A stretch of DNA of 64,000 nucleotides from Sphingopyxis panaciterrae (GTDB lineage Bacteria > Pseudomonadota > Alphaproteobacteria > Sphingomonadales > Sphingomonadaceae), in the NCBI RefSeq assembly GCF_011762125.1, contig NZ_JAASQN010000006.1:159001-223000 (forward strand). Direction: 5' to 3'. The notes beneath the pieces are model-generated. The model was not told the DNA's origin, searched no databases, and was given only the letters and a program-made list of their open reading frames with translations. Of the stretch, positions 42,075-49,686 are shown in pieces. A program made the translations under genes and the position numbers. The stretch's first letter is position 1. Each line of letters starts with the position of its first letter.

Positions 42075-44768
42075 ATGACCACGCGCATGTTGATCGACGC
42101 GCGGCACCGGGAAGAAACCCGGGTCGCCGTCACCAAGGGAAACCGCATCGAGGAGTTTGATTTCGAGTCCGCCGAGCACAAGCAGCTCAAGGGCAATATC
42201 TATCTGGCCAAGGTTACCCGTGTCGAACCGTCTTTGCAGGCGGCGTTCGTCGAATATGGCGGCAATCGCCACGGCTTCCTCGCGTTCAGCGAAATCCACC
42301 CCGACTATTACCAGATTCCGAAGGAAGACCGCGACGCGTTGCTGCGCGAAGAGGCCGAGCATGCCGCCGCAGCGGCGCAGCGCGCCGAGGAAGACCTCGA
42401 CGAGCTAGAGGGTGATGTCGCCGACGTCGAATATCACGACGAGGACGAGAATGGCGACAACCGCGCCGATCACGACGACGATGATCATGATGATCACGAC
42501 GGCCATGAAGATGGCGACGACCATGGCGATGCCGAAAATGGCGACGCCGAGGAAGGCGCCGAAGGCTCGGAAGAGAATAACAAGGACGGCCGCGGCGATC
42601 GCCGGGGTCGCGGCCGCGGGCGCGGCAACAGTAACAACCGCAAGGGCGGCCGCGGCCGCAGCCGCCGCAATGACGACGAAGACGGTGAAAACCGCATGTC
42701 GCTGCGCCGCCGTTACAAGATTCAGGACGTCATCCGTCGTCGTCAGGTGATGCTGGTCCAGGTCGTCAAGGAAGAACGCGGCAACAAGGGCGCAGCGCTC
42801 ACCACCTATTTGTCGCTCGCCGGCCGCTATTGCGTGCTGATGCCGAACACGATGCATGGTGGCGGGATCAGCCGCAAGATTTCGAACGGCGCCGATCGCC
42901 GCAAGCTGAAGGCGATGATCGACGAACTCGCGCTGCCGCCGACGATGGGCTGCATCGTCCGCACCGCGGGGATGAGCCGCACCAAGGTCGAGATCAAGCG
43001 CGACTTCGATTATCTCGCGCGCCTGTGGGACGAGATTCGCCAAAAGACGCTCGAATCGAGCGCGCCGGCGCTGGTCCATTCGGACAGCGACCTGGTGAAG
43101 CGCGCGATCCGCGACATCTATCACAAGGATATCGAGGAAGTGCTCGTCGAGGGCGACGACGGCTACAAGGCGGCGAAGCAGTTCATGAAGCTGCTGATGC
43201 CGAGCCACGCGCGGCGCGTGAAGCAATATGCCGATCCGGTGTCGCTCTATCAGCGCTACGGCGTCGAGGACCAGCTCGCGGGGATGCTCAATCCGGTCGT
43301 CCAGCTCAAATCGGGCGGTTATCTGGTGATCAACCCGACCGAGGCGCTGGTGTCGATCGACATCAACTCGGGCCGGTCGACGCGCGAACATAATATCGAG
43401 CAGACCGCGCTCAGCACCAACCTCGAAGCCGCGCATGAAATCGCTCGTCAGCTGCGCCTGCGCGACATGGCGGGCCTCGTCGTGATCGACTTCATCGACA
43501 TGGATCATGGCTCGAACGTCCGCAAGGTCGAGCGCGCGATGAAGGATGCGCTGAAGAACGACCGCGCGCGCATCCAGGTCGGCCGCATCTCGGGCTTTGG
43601 GCTGATGGAGATGAGCCGCCAGCGTCTGCGCACCGGCGTGCTCGAAGCTTCGACGCGTCCGTGCCCGCATTGCGAAGGCACCGGCCTCGTCCGCACCGCA
43701 TCGTCGGCCGGCCTCAGCGCGCTACGCCTGATCGAAGAGGAAGCCGCACGCGGCAAGGGCAACAAGATCACCCTGCGCGCGAGCCAGGAGGCAACCTTCT
43801 ACCTGCTCAACGAAAAGCGCCGCGAACTGCGCGAGATCGAGGAGCTTTACGGTGTCACCGTCGAAATCCTGCTCGACGGCGAGACCGAGGGTGCACGCAT
43901 GGCGGTCGAGGTCAGTGGCCCGCCGCCGATCGCGCGCCGCAGCTTCGCGCCGATCGCTCCGATCGAGGATGACGACGACGACGATTATCCCGAGGACGAG
44001 GAAGAAGAAGCCGAAGAGGAGGCCGCCGAAGAGCGTCCCGCGCGTTCGCGGGACCGCGAAGAAGGCACGCGCGATCGTGAGGACGGCGATGGCGATGGTG
44101 ACGGACGCAAGCGCCGCCGCCGCCGCCGCCGCGGCCGCCGCGGTCGCCGCGACGAGGAAGGCAATGAAATCGGCGAAGGCGGCGAAGGCAGCGAGGATCG
44201 CGATGACGACGCCGCTGACGCCGCGGAAGGCGAAGCCGCACCGGCCGAAGCCGTCGAGGCCGCTCCCGAGGCCGACGAAGCCGAAGCGAAGCCACGCCGC
44301 CGCCGTGGCGGACGTGGCCGCAAGAAGGCCGATACGGCGGATGCCGGCGACGACGCCGCAGTGGAAGTTGAGGCTGCACCGGTAGAGGCGGTCGAAGCCG
44401 AAACTGCCGAGCCGGTCGCCGAAGAAGCCCCGGTTGCCGAAGAAAAGCCGAAGCGCAAGCGTGCGCCGCGCAAGACCAAGGCGGTCGCCGAAGCCGAAGC
44501 CGCCGCAGCGGCGGCCGAAGCCGTCGAGGCGGCCCCCGTTGTCGAAACGACGCCCGAGACGGTCGAAGCGGCGCCCGAGGCCGAACCGGCCAAGCCGGCG
44601 CCGAAGAAGCGTGCAAGCCGCGCCAAGAAGGCCGTCGCCGCCGAGGCCGCGCCCGAAGCCGCCACGACGCGCGAAGTCGAACCGGTCGCCGCCGAGGGCG
44701 ATGAGGCCGGCGAAGGTCCCGACGGCGAACCGCGTCGCGGCTGGTGGCAACGTACATTTGGCAATTGA
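42075..44768 (+). CDS. rne: Ribonuclease E
   Basis: An 897-residue endoribonuclease that leads bulk mRNA decay and rRNA processing. Its S1 domain (residues 35-120 plus 208-230) is split by an insert, about residues 91-207, that is first acidic and histidine-rich (HDDDDHDDHDGHEDGDDHGD) and then Arg/Gly-rich (RGRGRGRGN...). The RNase H-like and DNase I-like core follows, with catalytic aspartates in VSIDINSGRST and VVIDFIDMDHG and the zinc-link CPHCEGTG. The last 250 residues are Ala/Glu/Lys/Arg-rich and disordered, the likely degradosome scaffold, ending GWWQRTFGN. ATG 42075 gives the normal N-terminus MTTRMLIDAR. Confidence 0.96.
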   Translation: MTTRMLIDARHREETRVAVTKGNRIEEFDFESAEHKQLKGNIYLAKVTRVEPSLQAAFVEYGGNRHGFLAFSEIHPDYYQIPKEDRDALLREEAEHAAAAAQRAEEDLDELEGDVADVEYHDEDENGDNRADHDDDDHDDHDGHEDGDDHGDAENGDAEEGAEGSEENNKDGRGDRRGRGRGRGNSNNRKGGRGRSRRNDDEDGENRMSLRRRYKIQDVIRRRQVMLVQVVKEERGNKGAALTTYLSLAGRYCVLMPNTMHGGGISRKISNGADRRKLKAMIDELALPPTMGCIVRTAGMSRTKVEIKRDFDYLARLWDEIRQKTLESSAPALVHSDSDLVKRAIRDIYHKDIEEVLVEGDDGYKAAKQFMKLLMPSHARRVKQYADPVSLYQRYGVEDQLAGMLNPVVQLKSGGYLVINPTEALVSIDINSGRSTREHNIEQTALSTNLEAAHEIARQLRLRDMAGLVVIDFIDMDHGSNVRKVERAMKDALKNDRARIQVGRISGFGLMEMSRQRLRTGVLEASTRPCPHCEGTGLVRTASSAGLSALRLIEEEAARGKGNKITLRASQEATFYLLNEKRRELREIEELYGVTVEILLDGETEGARMAVEVSGPPPIARRSFAPIAPIEDDDDDDYPEDEEEEAEEEAAEERPARSRDREEGTRDREDGDGDGDGRKRRRRRRRGRRGRRDEEGNEIGEGGEGSEDRDDDAADAAEGEAAPAEAVEAAPEADEAEAKPRRRRGGRGRKKADTADAGDDAAVEVEAAPVEAVEAETAEPVAEEAPVAEEKPKRKRAPRKTKAVAEAEAAAAAAEAVEAAPVVETTPETVEAAPEAEPAKPAPKKRASRAKKAVAAEAAPEAATTREVEPVAAEGDEAGEGPDGEPRRGWWQRTFGN

Positions 44769-44775
44769 TCCGGTC

Positions 44776-44848
44776 CCTTGCCTCCGCGCGCCCTGAACCT
44801 CGCGAAGCCTCTTGGGCTTCAGTGGAGGTTCAGGCGCGCGGGGCAAGG
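44776..44848 (+). promoter_or_regulatory. Long hairpin between rne and the M48 protease gene
   Basis: CCTTGCC (44776-44782) pairs with GGCAAGG (44842-44848). CCGCGCGCCCTGAACCTC (44784-44801) pairs with 44825-44841. GAAGCC and GGCTTC (44804-44820) form the tip. The result is about 30 base pairs with small bulges. There is no T tract. The AAGGA ribosome binding site of the next gene (44845-44849) lies in the 3' arm. Confidence 0.8.
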
Positions 44849-44857
44849 ATCGCGGCG

Positions 44858-46258
44858 ATGACCCCGTTCACGCCAGCGAGATTTCGGGCGGACACATGGC
44901 GTCCGCTTTTCCGTATCATCCTGACGTTGCTTGCAATGCTGGCCGTCGCGATGCGGCCGGCGATGGCACAGTCGATCCTGCGCGACGCCGAGACCGAGGC
45001 GCTGTTTCAGGACATGATGGACCCGCTGCTCGTCGCCGCGGGGTTGCAGCCGGGGCAGGTGCACGTCCATCTGCTCGGCGACCGCAGCATCAACGCCTTC
45101 GTCGCGGGCAGCCAGGACATCTATGTCTTCAGCGGCCTGATCGAAGCCGCCGACAGCGCCGAAGAGGTGCAGGGCGTGCTGGCACACGAGCTGGGCCATG
45201 TGATGGGCGGGCACGCGATTCGTGTCAACGACGGCGCGAAGACTGCAACGGGCATCTCGATCGTCAGCCTGCTGCTCGGCGCCGCAGCGATCGCGGCGGG
45301 CGCGGGCGAGGCAGGCATGGGGGTGATGATGGCTGGGCAGCAAGCCGCGCTCGGCAAATTCCTCGCCTTCACGCGCGTTCAGGAATCGACCGCCGACGCG
45401 GCGGGCGCGCAATATCTGTCGAAGGCCGGGATCAGCGGCCGCGGCAGCCTGGCCTTTTTCAAGAAGCTCCAGAACCTGGAGTTCCGTTACGGGGTCAAGC
45501 AGGACGATGATCAGGCCTATGGACGCACCCACCCGATGTCGGGCGACCGCATCCAGGCCCTGCGCGAGGTCTATGTGATCGACCCGGCGTGGACGAAGCC
45601 TGCCGATCCCGCGATCGAGGCGCGGTTCCAGCGCATCAAGGCCAAGCTTTCGGGCTATATCGCCGATCCCGACCGGACGCTGCGCAAATTCCCCGAAACC
45701 AATAGCAGTGTCCCCGCCCGCTACGCCCGCGCCTATGCCTGGCACCGCAGCGCCTATCCGCAAAAGGCGCTGGAAGAGGTCGAGGCACTGCTCAGGACCA
45801 ATCCCGAGGATCCCTATTTCCTCGAACTCGAAGGCCAAGTGCTGCTCGAATCGGGGCACCCCGGGGAAGCGATCCCGGCGCTGCGCAAGGCGGTCAAAAA
45901 CTCGCGCTCGCAGCCGCTGATCAGCGCGACGCTGGGCCATGCGCTGATCGCCACCGAAGACCCCGCAAATTATGCCGAGGCCGAAGAGGTGCTGAAGACC
46001 GCGGTCGCCCTCGACAACCAGAATCCCTTCGCCTGGTACCAGCTTGGCATCGTCTATGCGAACAAGGGCGATCAGGCGCGCGCCGCGCTCGCCTCGGCGG
46101 AACGTTACCAGTTGGAGGGTGGACAGGCCGTCCTTGCGCTGCGTAATGCCGAAACCGCGTTGCAGGGCCTGCCCGAGGGTTCGTCCGACTGGATTCGTGC
46201 ACAGGATATTTCGCTCGTGGCTCGCGCCGAGGTGGAACGCGAGCGCAAACGGCGTTAG
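44858..46258 (+). CDS. M48-family metalloprotease with TPR-like C-terminus (BepA-like)
   Basis: A 466-residue exported protease. It has a signal sequence (IILTLLAMLAVAMRPAMAQS), an M48 domain with zinc motif VLAHELGHVMGGHAI, the downstream glutamate region ESTADAAGAQYL and the THPMSGDRIQAL signature, then TPR-like helices from about residue 310 (ARAYAWHRSAYPQKALEEVEALLRTNPEDPYF...). E. coli BepA has the same layout and removes or repairs misassembled outer-membrane proteins. ATG 44858 gives a normal signal peptide; an upstream ATG at 44744 lies inside rne. The ribosome binding site is buried in the hairpin before it. Confidence 0.9.
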   Translation: MTPFTPARFRADTWRPLFRIILTLLAMLAVAMRPAMAQSILRDAETEALFQDMMDPLLVAAGLQPGQVHVHLLGDRSINAFVAGSQDIYVFSGLIEAADSAEEVQGVLAHELGHVMGGHAIRVNDGAKTATGISIVSLLLGAAAIAAGAGEAGMGVMMAGQQAALGKFLAFTRVQESTADAAGAQYLSKAGISGRGSLAFFKKLQNLEFRYGVKQDDDQAYGRTHPMSGDRIQALREVYVIDPAWTKPADPAIEARFQRIKAKLSGYIADPDRTLRKFPETNSSVPARYARAYAWHRSAYPQKALEEVEALLRTNPEDPYFLELEGQVLLESGHPGEAIPALRKAVKNSRSQPLISATLGHALIATEDPANYAEAEEVLKTAVALDNQNPFAWYQLGIVYANKGDQARAALASAERYQLEGGQAVLALRNAETALQGLPEGSSDWIRAQDISLVARAEVERERKRR

Positions 46259-46313
46259 ATTCGGTGAAGGATAAGGGGACAGCATCGCCAATATCGATGC
46301 GCAAGGGCGACAA

Positions 46314-47939
46314 GTGACTGACAAAAAAGACGATTATTACCAGCCGTGGCTGCGCGACCCGGCGCCGGACGCTGCGCCGCAAAGCGCGCCGCCCAAGCCT
46401 GACACGGGCCTCGCCAAGCCGAAGGACATGCCCCCCGTCGGCATCGACCTGTCGCGCTATCCGGCCGACGATCGTTCCGCGCGTCAAGGCCCCGCCGCCG
46501 ATCATCTGAAGGCCGGCGCCGCAAACCTGTGGCAGGCGGTTCAGGCGGGCGCATCCGCCTTTGCCGACTGGACGATCCGCGCCGGCGACCGCGCCGATAT
46601 CCCCGCCCGCCTCGAGGCGATGGAAATTCCGCGCCGGTGGCGCGAATTCGCATCGCGTAGCGGCGTCATCGCCGGGCGCACCGCACGCGCGATCGGCAAG
46701 GGATCAGCCCGCGCCGGACGCAGCGCCGCCGCCGCGAGCCGCGACGCCTGGCAGAAAATGGCGCTGGGCGACAAGGTCGCCAAAATCTCGAGCGACGCCG
46801 GACGCGGGCTTGGCGAAGTTGCCGGCAAGACCAAGGCGGGGATCGGCCAGGTCGCCAAGGCGGGCAGCGAAAGCCTGCGCGACAGCATCGGCGAAGCCGC
46901 GACCAAGCTGCGCCCCGCCCCACGCGAAGAACCGCCACCGCCGCCGTCGGGGCTCGAACAATTGCTCGCCCGCGAAGAAGCTGCCGCGCGCGCCGCCGAA
47001 CAGGCGGCGCCCATGGCACCCGATCTGCCGCTGTTCGCGAGCGAACCCGCACTGGCGCCAGCGCCGCCCCCGAAGGCGGCAAAAGCCGTACCGGCGGCAA
47101 TGGAAGCCGACGGCCGGTCGCCGCACGCAGGTCCCGTCGCTCCGAAACCATCGGCGAGCAAGGCGATGGCCGCGCAAAAATTACCGCAAGTCAAGGGGAC
47201 GGGAATGGATCGCATGTCTGGACGGACGGGACTGGTCGCGCTGGCGGGCGTCGTCCTCCTCGCGCTCGTCTTCTGGCTCGGCGGCCGCTTCGGCGGCGGC
47301 ATGAGCAAGACCGAGGTCGAAACCGTCGTCGCCGATTATATCAAGGCGAACCCGCAGATCATTCCCGAAGCATTGGAGGCGCAGCGCGGTCGCGAGATCG
47401 CCAAGGCGGTCGATGCGATCCGTCCCGCGCTCGAAAAACCCTATGCCGGCGCCTGGGCGGGCAACGCTGACGGCGATGTGACGCTGGTGGTGTTCACCGA
47501 CTATGCATGTGGTTTTTGCCGCGCGAGCGTCCCCGACGTCGACCGGCTGATCCGCGAAGACAAGCGCCTGAAAGTCGTGTTCCGCGAATTGCCGATCATC
47601 GCACCGCAGAGCCGCGATGCCGCGATCATGGCGCTCGCCGCCGCGCGGCAGGGCAAATATGACGCCTTCCATCATGCGATGTTCGCGGCAGGCTCGCTCG
47701 ACAAGGCCGCCATCAATGCCGCAGCCGAAAAGGTCGGCGTGGTCACCGACGGCAGCGCCGATGCCACGGCGAACGAGGCGCTGTTCCAGCGCGAACTCGA
47801 CAGCAATCTGGCGATCGCGACCCAGTTGCAGCTCAACGCCACCCCGACCTGGATCGTCGGCGACCAGCTGTTCCAGGGCCAGATCGGCTATGACGGATTG
47901 AAGCAGGCAGTCGCCAAGGCGCGCGCGGCGAAGAGCTGA
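46314..47939 (+). CDS. DsbA-like thiol oxidoreductase with a long cytoplasmic extension
   Basis: A 541-residue protein. Residues 1-300 are low-complexity, Ala/Pro/Lys-rich with amphipathic stretches (for example GDKVAKISSDAGRGLGEVAGKTKAGIGQVAKAGSESLRDSI). One membrane segment follows (TGLVALAGVVLLALVFWLGG, about 304-324), then a DsbA/DSBA-type thioredoxin domain with active site C399-G-F-C402 (FTDYACGFCRASV) and cis-proline NATPTWIV. Related proteins of about 240 residues handle periplasmic disulfides. The GTG at 46314 follows AAGGGCG. An internal ATG at 47205 with AAGGGG upstream could make a 244-residue short form. Confidence 0.85.
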   Translation: MTDKKDDYYQPWLRDPAPDAAPQSAPPKPDTGLAKPKDMPPVGIDLSRYPADDRSARQGPAADHLKAGAANLWQAVQAGASAFADWTIRAGDRADIPARLEAMEIPRRWREFASRSGVIAGRTARAIGKGSARAGRSAAAASRDAWQKMALGDKVAKISSDAGRGLGEVAGKTKAGIGQVAKAGSESLRDSIGEAATKLRPAPREEPPPPPSGLEQLLAREEAAARAAEQAAPMAPDLPLFASEPALAPAPPPKAAKAVPAAMEADGRSPHAGPVAPKPSASKAMAAQKLPQVKGTGMDRMSGRTGLVALAGVVLLALVFWLGGRFGGGMSKTEVETVVADYIKANPQIIPEALEAQRGREIAKAVDAIRPALEKPYAGAWAGNADGDVTLVVFTDYACGFCRASVPDVDRLIREDKRLKVVFRELPIIAPQSRDAAIMALAAARQGKYDAFHHAMFAAGSLDKAAINAAAEKVGVVTDGSADATANEALFQRELDSNLAIATQLQLNATPTWIVGDQLFQGQIGYDGLKQAVAKARAAKS

Positions 47940-47941
47940 GG

Positions 47942-49537
47942 ATGACGGCCGACCGGGCGGAGACAGCGATCGCGAGGGGGGTTCGAAACCCCGAATTGAT
48001 GGCTGCGGCGCTCGCGCTGTTCGAGGGCCGGCTTCACGACGCCGAACCGGTGCTGAAGGCGCATCTGAAGCGCGATCCGTTCGATGTCGCGGCGATCCGC
48101 ATGCTCGCCGAGCTGGCGGCGCGGATCGAACGCTATCGCGATGCCGAAGCGCTGCTGCGCCGCGCGATCGAACTGGCGCCCGATTTCCTTGCCGCGCGAT
48201 CGAACCTCGCGACTGTCCTGCATCGCCAGGGCCGGTCGAGCGAGGCCGTCGAAGAACTGGACAGACTGCAGCAGGTCGATCCCGGCAATCTGATGAATGC
48301 CAATCTGAAAGCCGCGGCGCTGGGGCGCGTCGGCGAATTCGACGAAGCGCTTGAGCTTTATGAGCAGGTGCTCGAAAGCTTTGGCAAACAGCCGAAAATA
48401 TGGATGTCCTATGGTCATATGCTGAAGACGGTGGGGCGCCGGGACGATGCGATCGCCGCCTATCGCAAGGCGCTCGAACGCAATCCCGCCCTGGGCGAAG
48501 TCTGGTGGAGCCTCGCCAATCTGAAGACGCTGCGGTTCGATGACGGCGACCTGTCGGCCATGCAGGAAGCGCTGGGCCGCGGCGATATTTCGCCCGAAGA
48601 TCGCTTTCACCTGCATTTCGCGCTCGGCAAGGCGCACGAAGATCGCCGCGAGGCCGAAACCGCCTTCGGCCATTATGACCGGGGCAACAGCCTGCGAAAG
48701 ACGCTGCTCGACTATGATGCCGACCAGACGCGGGCATCGGTCGATCATGCCAAGTCGCTTTATACGGCCGACTTCTTTGCCGCGCGGCAGGGTCAGGGCG
48801 CCGATGCCACCGATGCGATCTTCATCGTCGGCATGCCGCGCGCCGGGTCGACGCTGGTCGAACAGATATTGGCGAGCAATTCGATGGTCGAGGGCACGAT
48901 GGAATTGCCCGATATTCCGAAACTCGCCGGGCAGGCCCGCAATATGGGCGGGATCGCGAAGTTGTCCGCCGACGACATTCGCGGCTTGGGCGAGCGGTTT
49001 CTGCGCGACACGCAGATCCAGCGCAAAAGCGCCAAGCCGTTTTACATCGACAAACTGCCGAACAACTGGTTGCACGTCGGTTTCATCCGCCTGATCCTGC
49101 CGAATGCGAAGATCATCGATGCGCGGCGCCACCCGATGGATTGCTGTTTTTCCAATTTCAAACAGCATTTCGCGCGTGGACAGGCGTTCAGCTACAGCCT
49201 CACCGACATGGGCCGCTATTATGCCGATTATGTCGACCTGATGGACCATTTCGATGCCGTCTTGCCGGGGCATGTCCACCGTGTCTTTCACGAGCGGCTG
49301 ATCGATGATCTGGAGGCCGAAGTGCGCGCGATGCTGGCGTATCTGGGCCTGCCGTTCGAGCAGGCCTGCCTTGACTTCCATGCCAACGACCGCGCCGTCC
49401 GCACCGCGAGTTCGGAACAGGTGCGGCGCCCGATCAATCGCGACGGGGTCGGCCAATGGCAGGCGATGGAGCCTTGGCTCGGCCCGCTCGTCGACGCATT
49501 GGGACCGGTCCTGCCGCAATATCCCGCGCGTCCCTGA
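47942..49537 (+). CDS. TPR-repeat sulfotransferase-family protein
   Basis: A 531-residue protein. The N-terminal 250 residues are tetratricopeptide repeats (LFEGRLHDAEPVLKAHLKRDPFDVAAIRMLAEL, YRDAEALLRRAIELAPDFLAARSNLATVLHRQG and so on). The C-terminal half is a PAPS-dependent sulfotransferase fold with the 5'-phosphosulfate loop FIVGMPRAGSTLVEQILASN, then DKLPNNWLHVGFIRLILPNAKIIDARRHPMD. Proteins of this pattern are common beside TonB receptors in sphingomonads, and the natural substrate is unknown. It starts 2 bases after the DsbA-like gene and precedes the TonB receptor by 149 bases. Confidence 0.88.
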   Translation: MTADRAETAIARGVRNPELMAAALALFEGRLHDAEPVLKAHLKRDPFDVAAIRMLAELAARIERYRDAEALLRRAIELAPDFLAARSNLATVLHRQGRSSEAVEELDRLQQVDPGNLMNANLKAAALGRVGEFDEALELYEQVLESFGKQPKIWMSYGHMLKTVGRRDDAIAAYRKALERNPALGEVWWSLANLKTLRFDDGDLSAMQEALGRGDISPEDRFHLHFALGKAHEDRREAETAFGHYDRGNSLRKTLLDYDADQTRASVDHAKSLYTADFFAARQGQGADATDAIFIVGMPRAGSTLVEQILASNSMVEGTMELPDIPKLAGQARNMGGIAKLSADDIRGLGERFLRDTQIQRKSAKPFYIDKLPNNWLHVGFIRLILPNAKIIDARRHPMDCCFSNFKQHFARGQAFSYSLTDMGRYYADYVDLMDHFDAVLPGHVHRVFHERLIDDLEAEVRAMLAYLGLPFEQACLDFHANDRAVRTASSEQVRRPINRDGVGQWQAMEPWLGPLVDALGPVLPQYPARP

Positions 49538-49686
49538 TCCGATGTTGCAATTTTGTCATACTATTCGCGAAATTTCAGCGGTGAGCGGGTCATTGCGCGG
49601 GTCGCGATTGACGATCGCCTGAAACGTGCCACACCTTGTCGTTAGCGCGCCGCAGCGACGGCGCGGGGCAGGACAAGGGGGATGTT

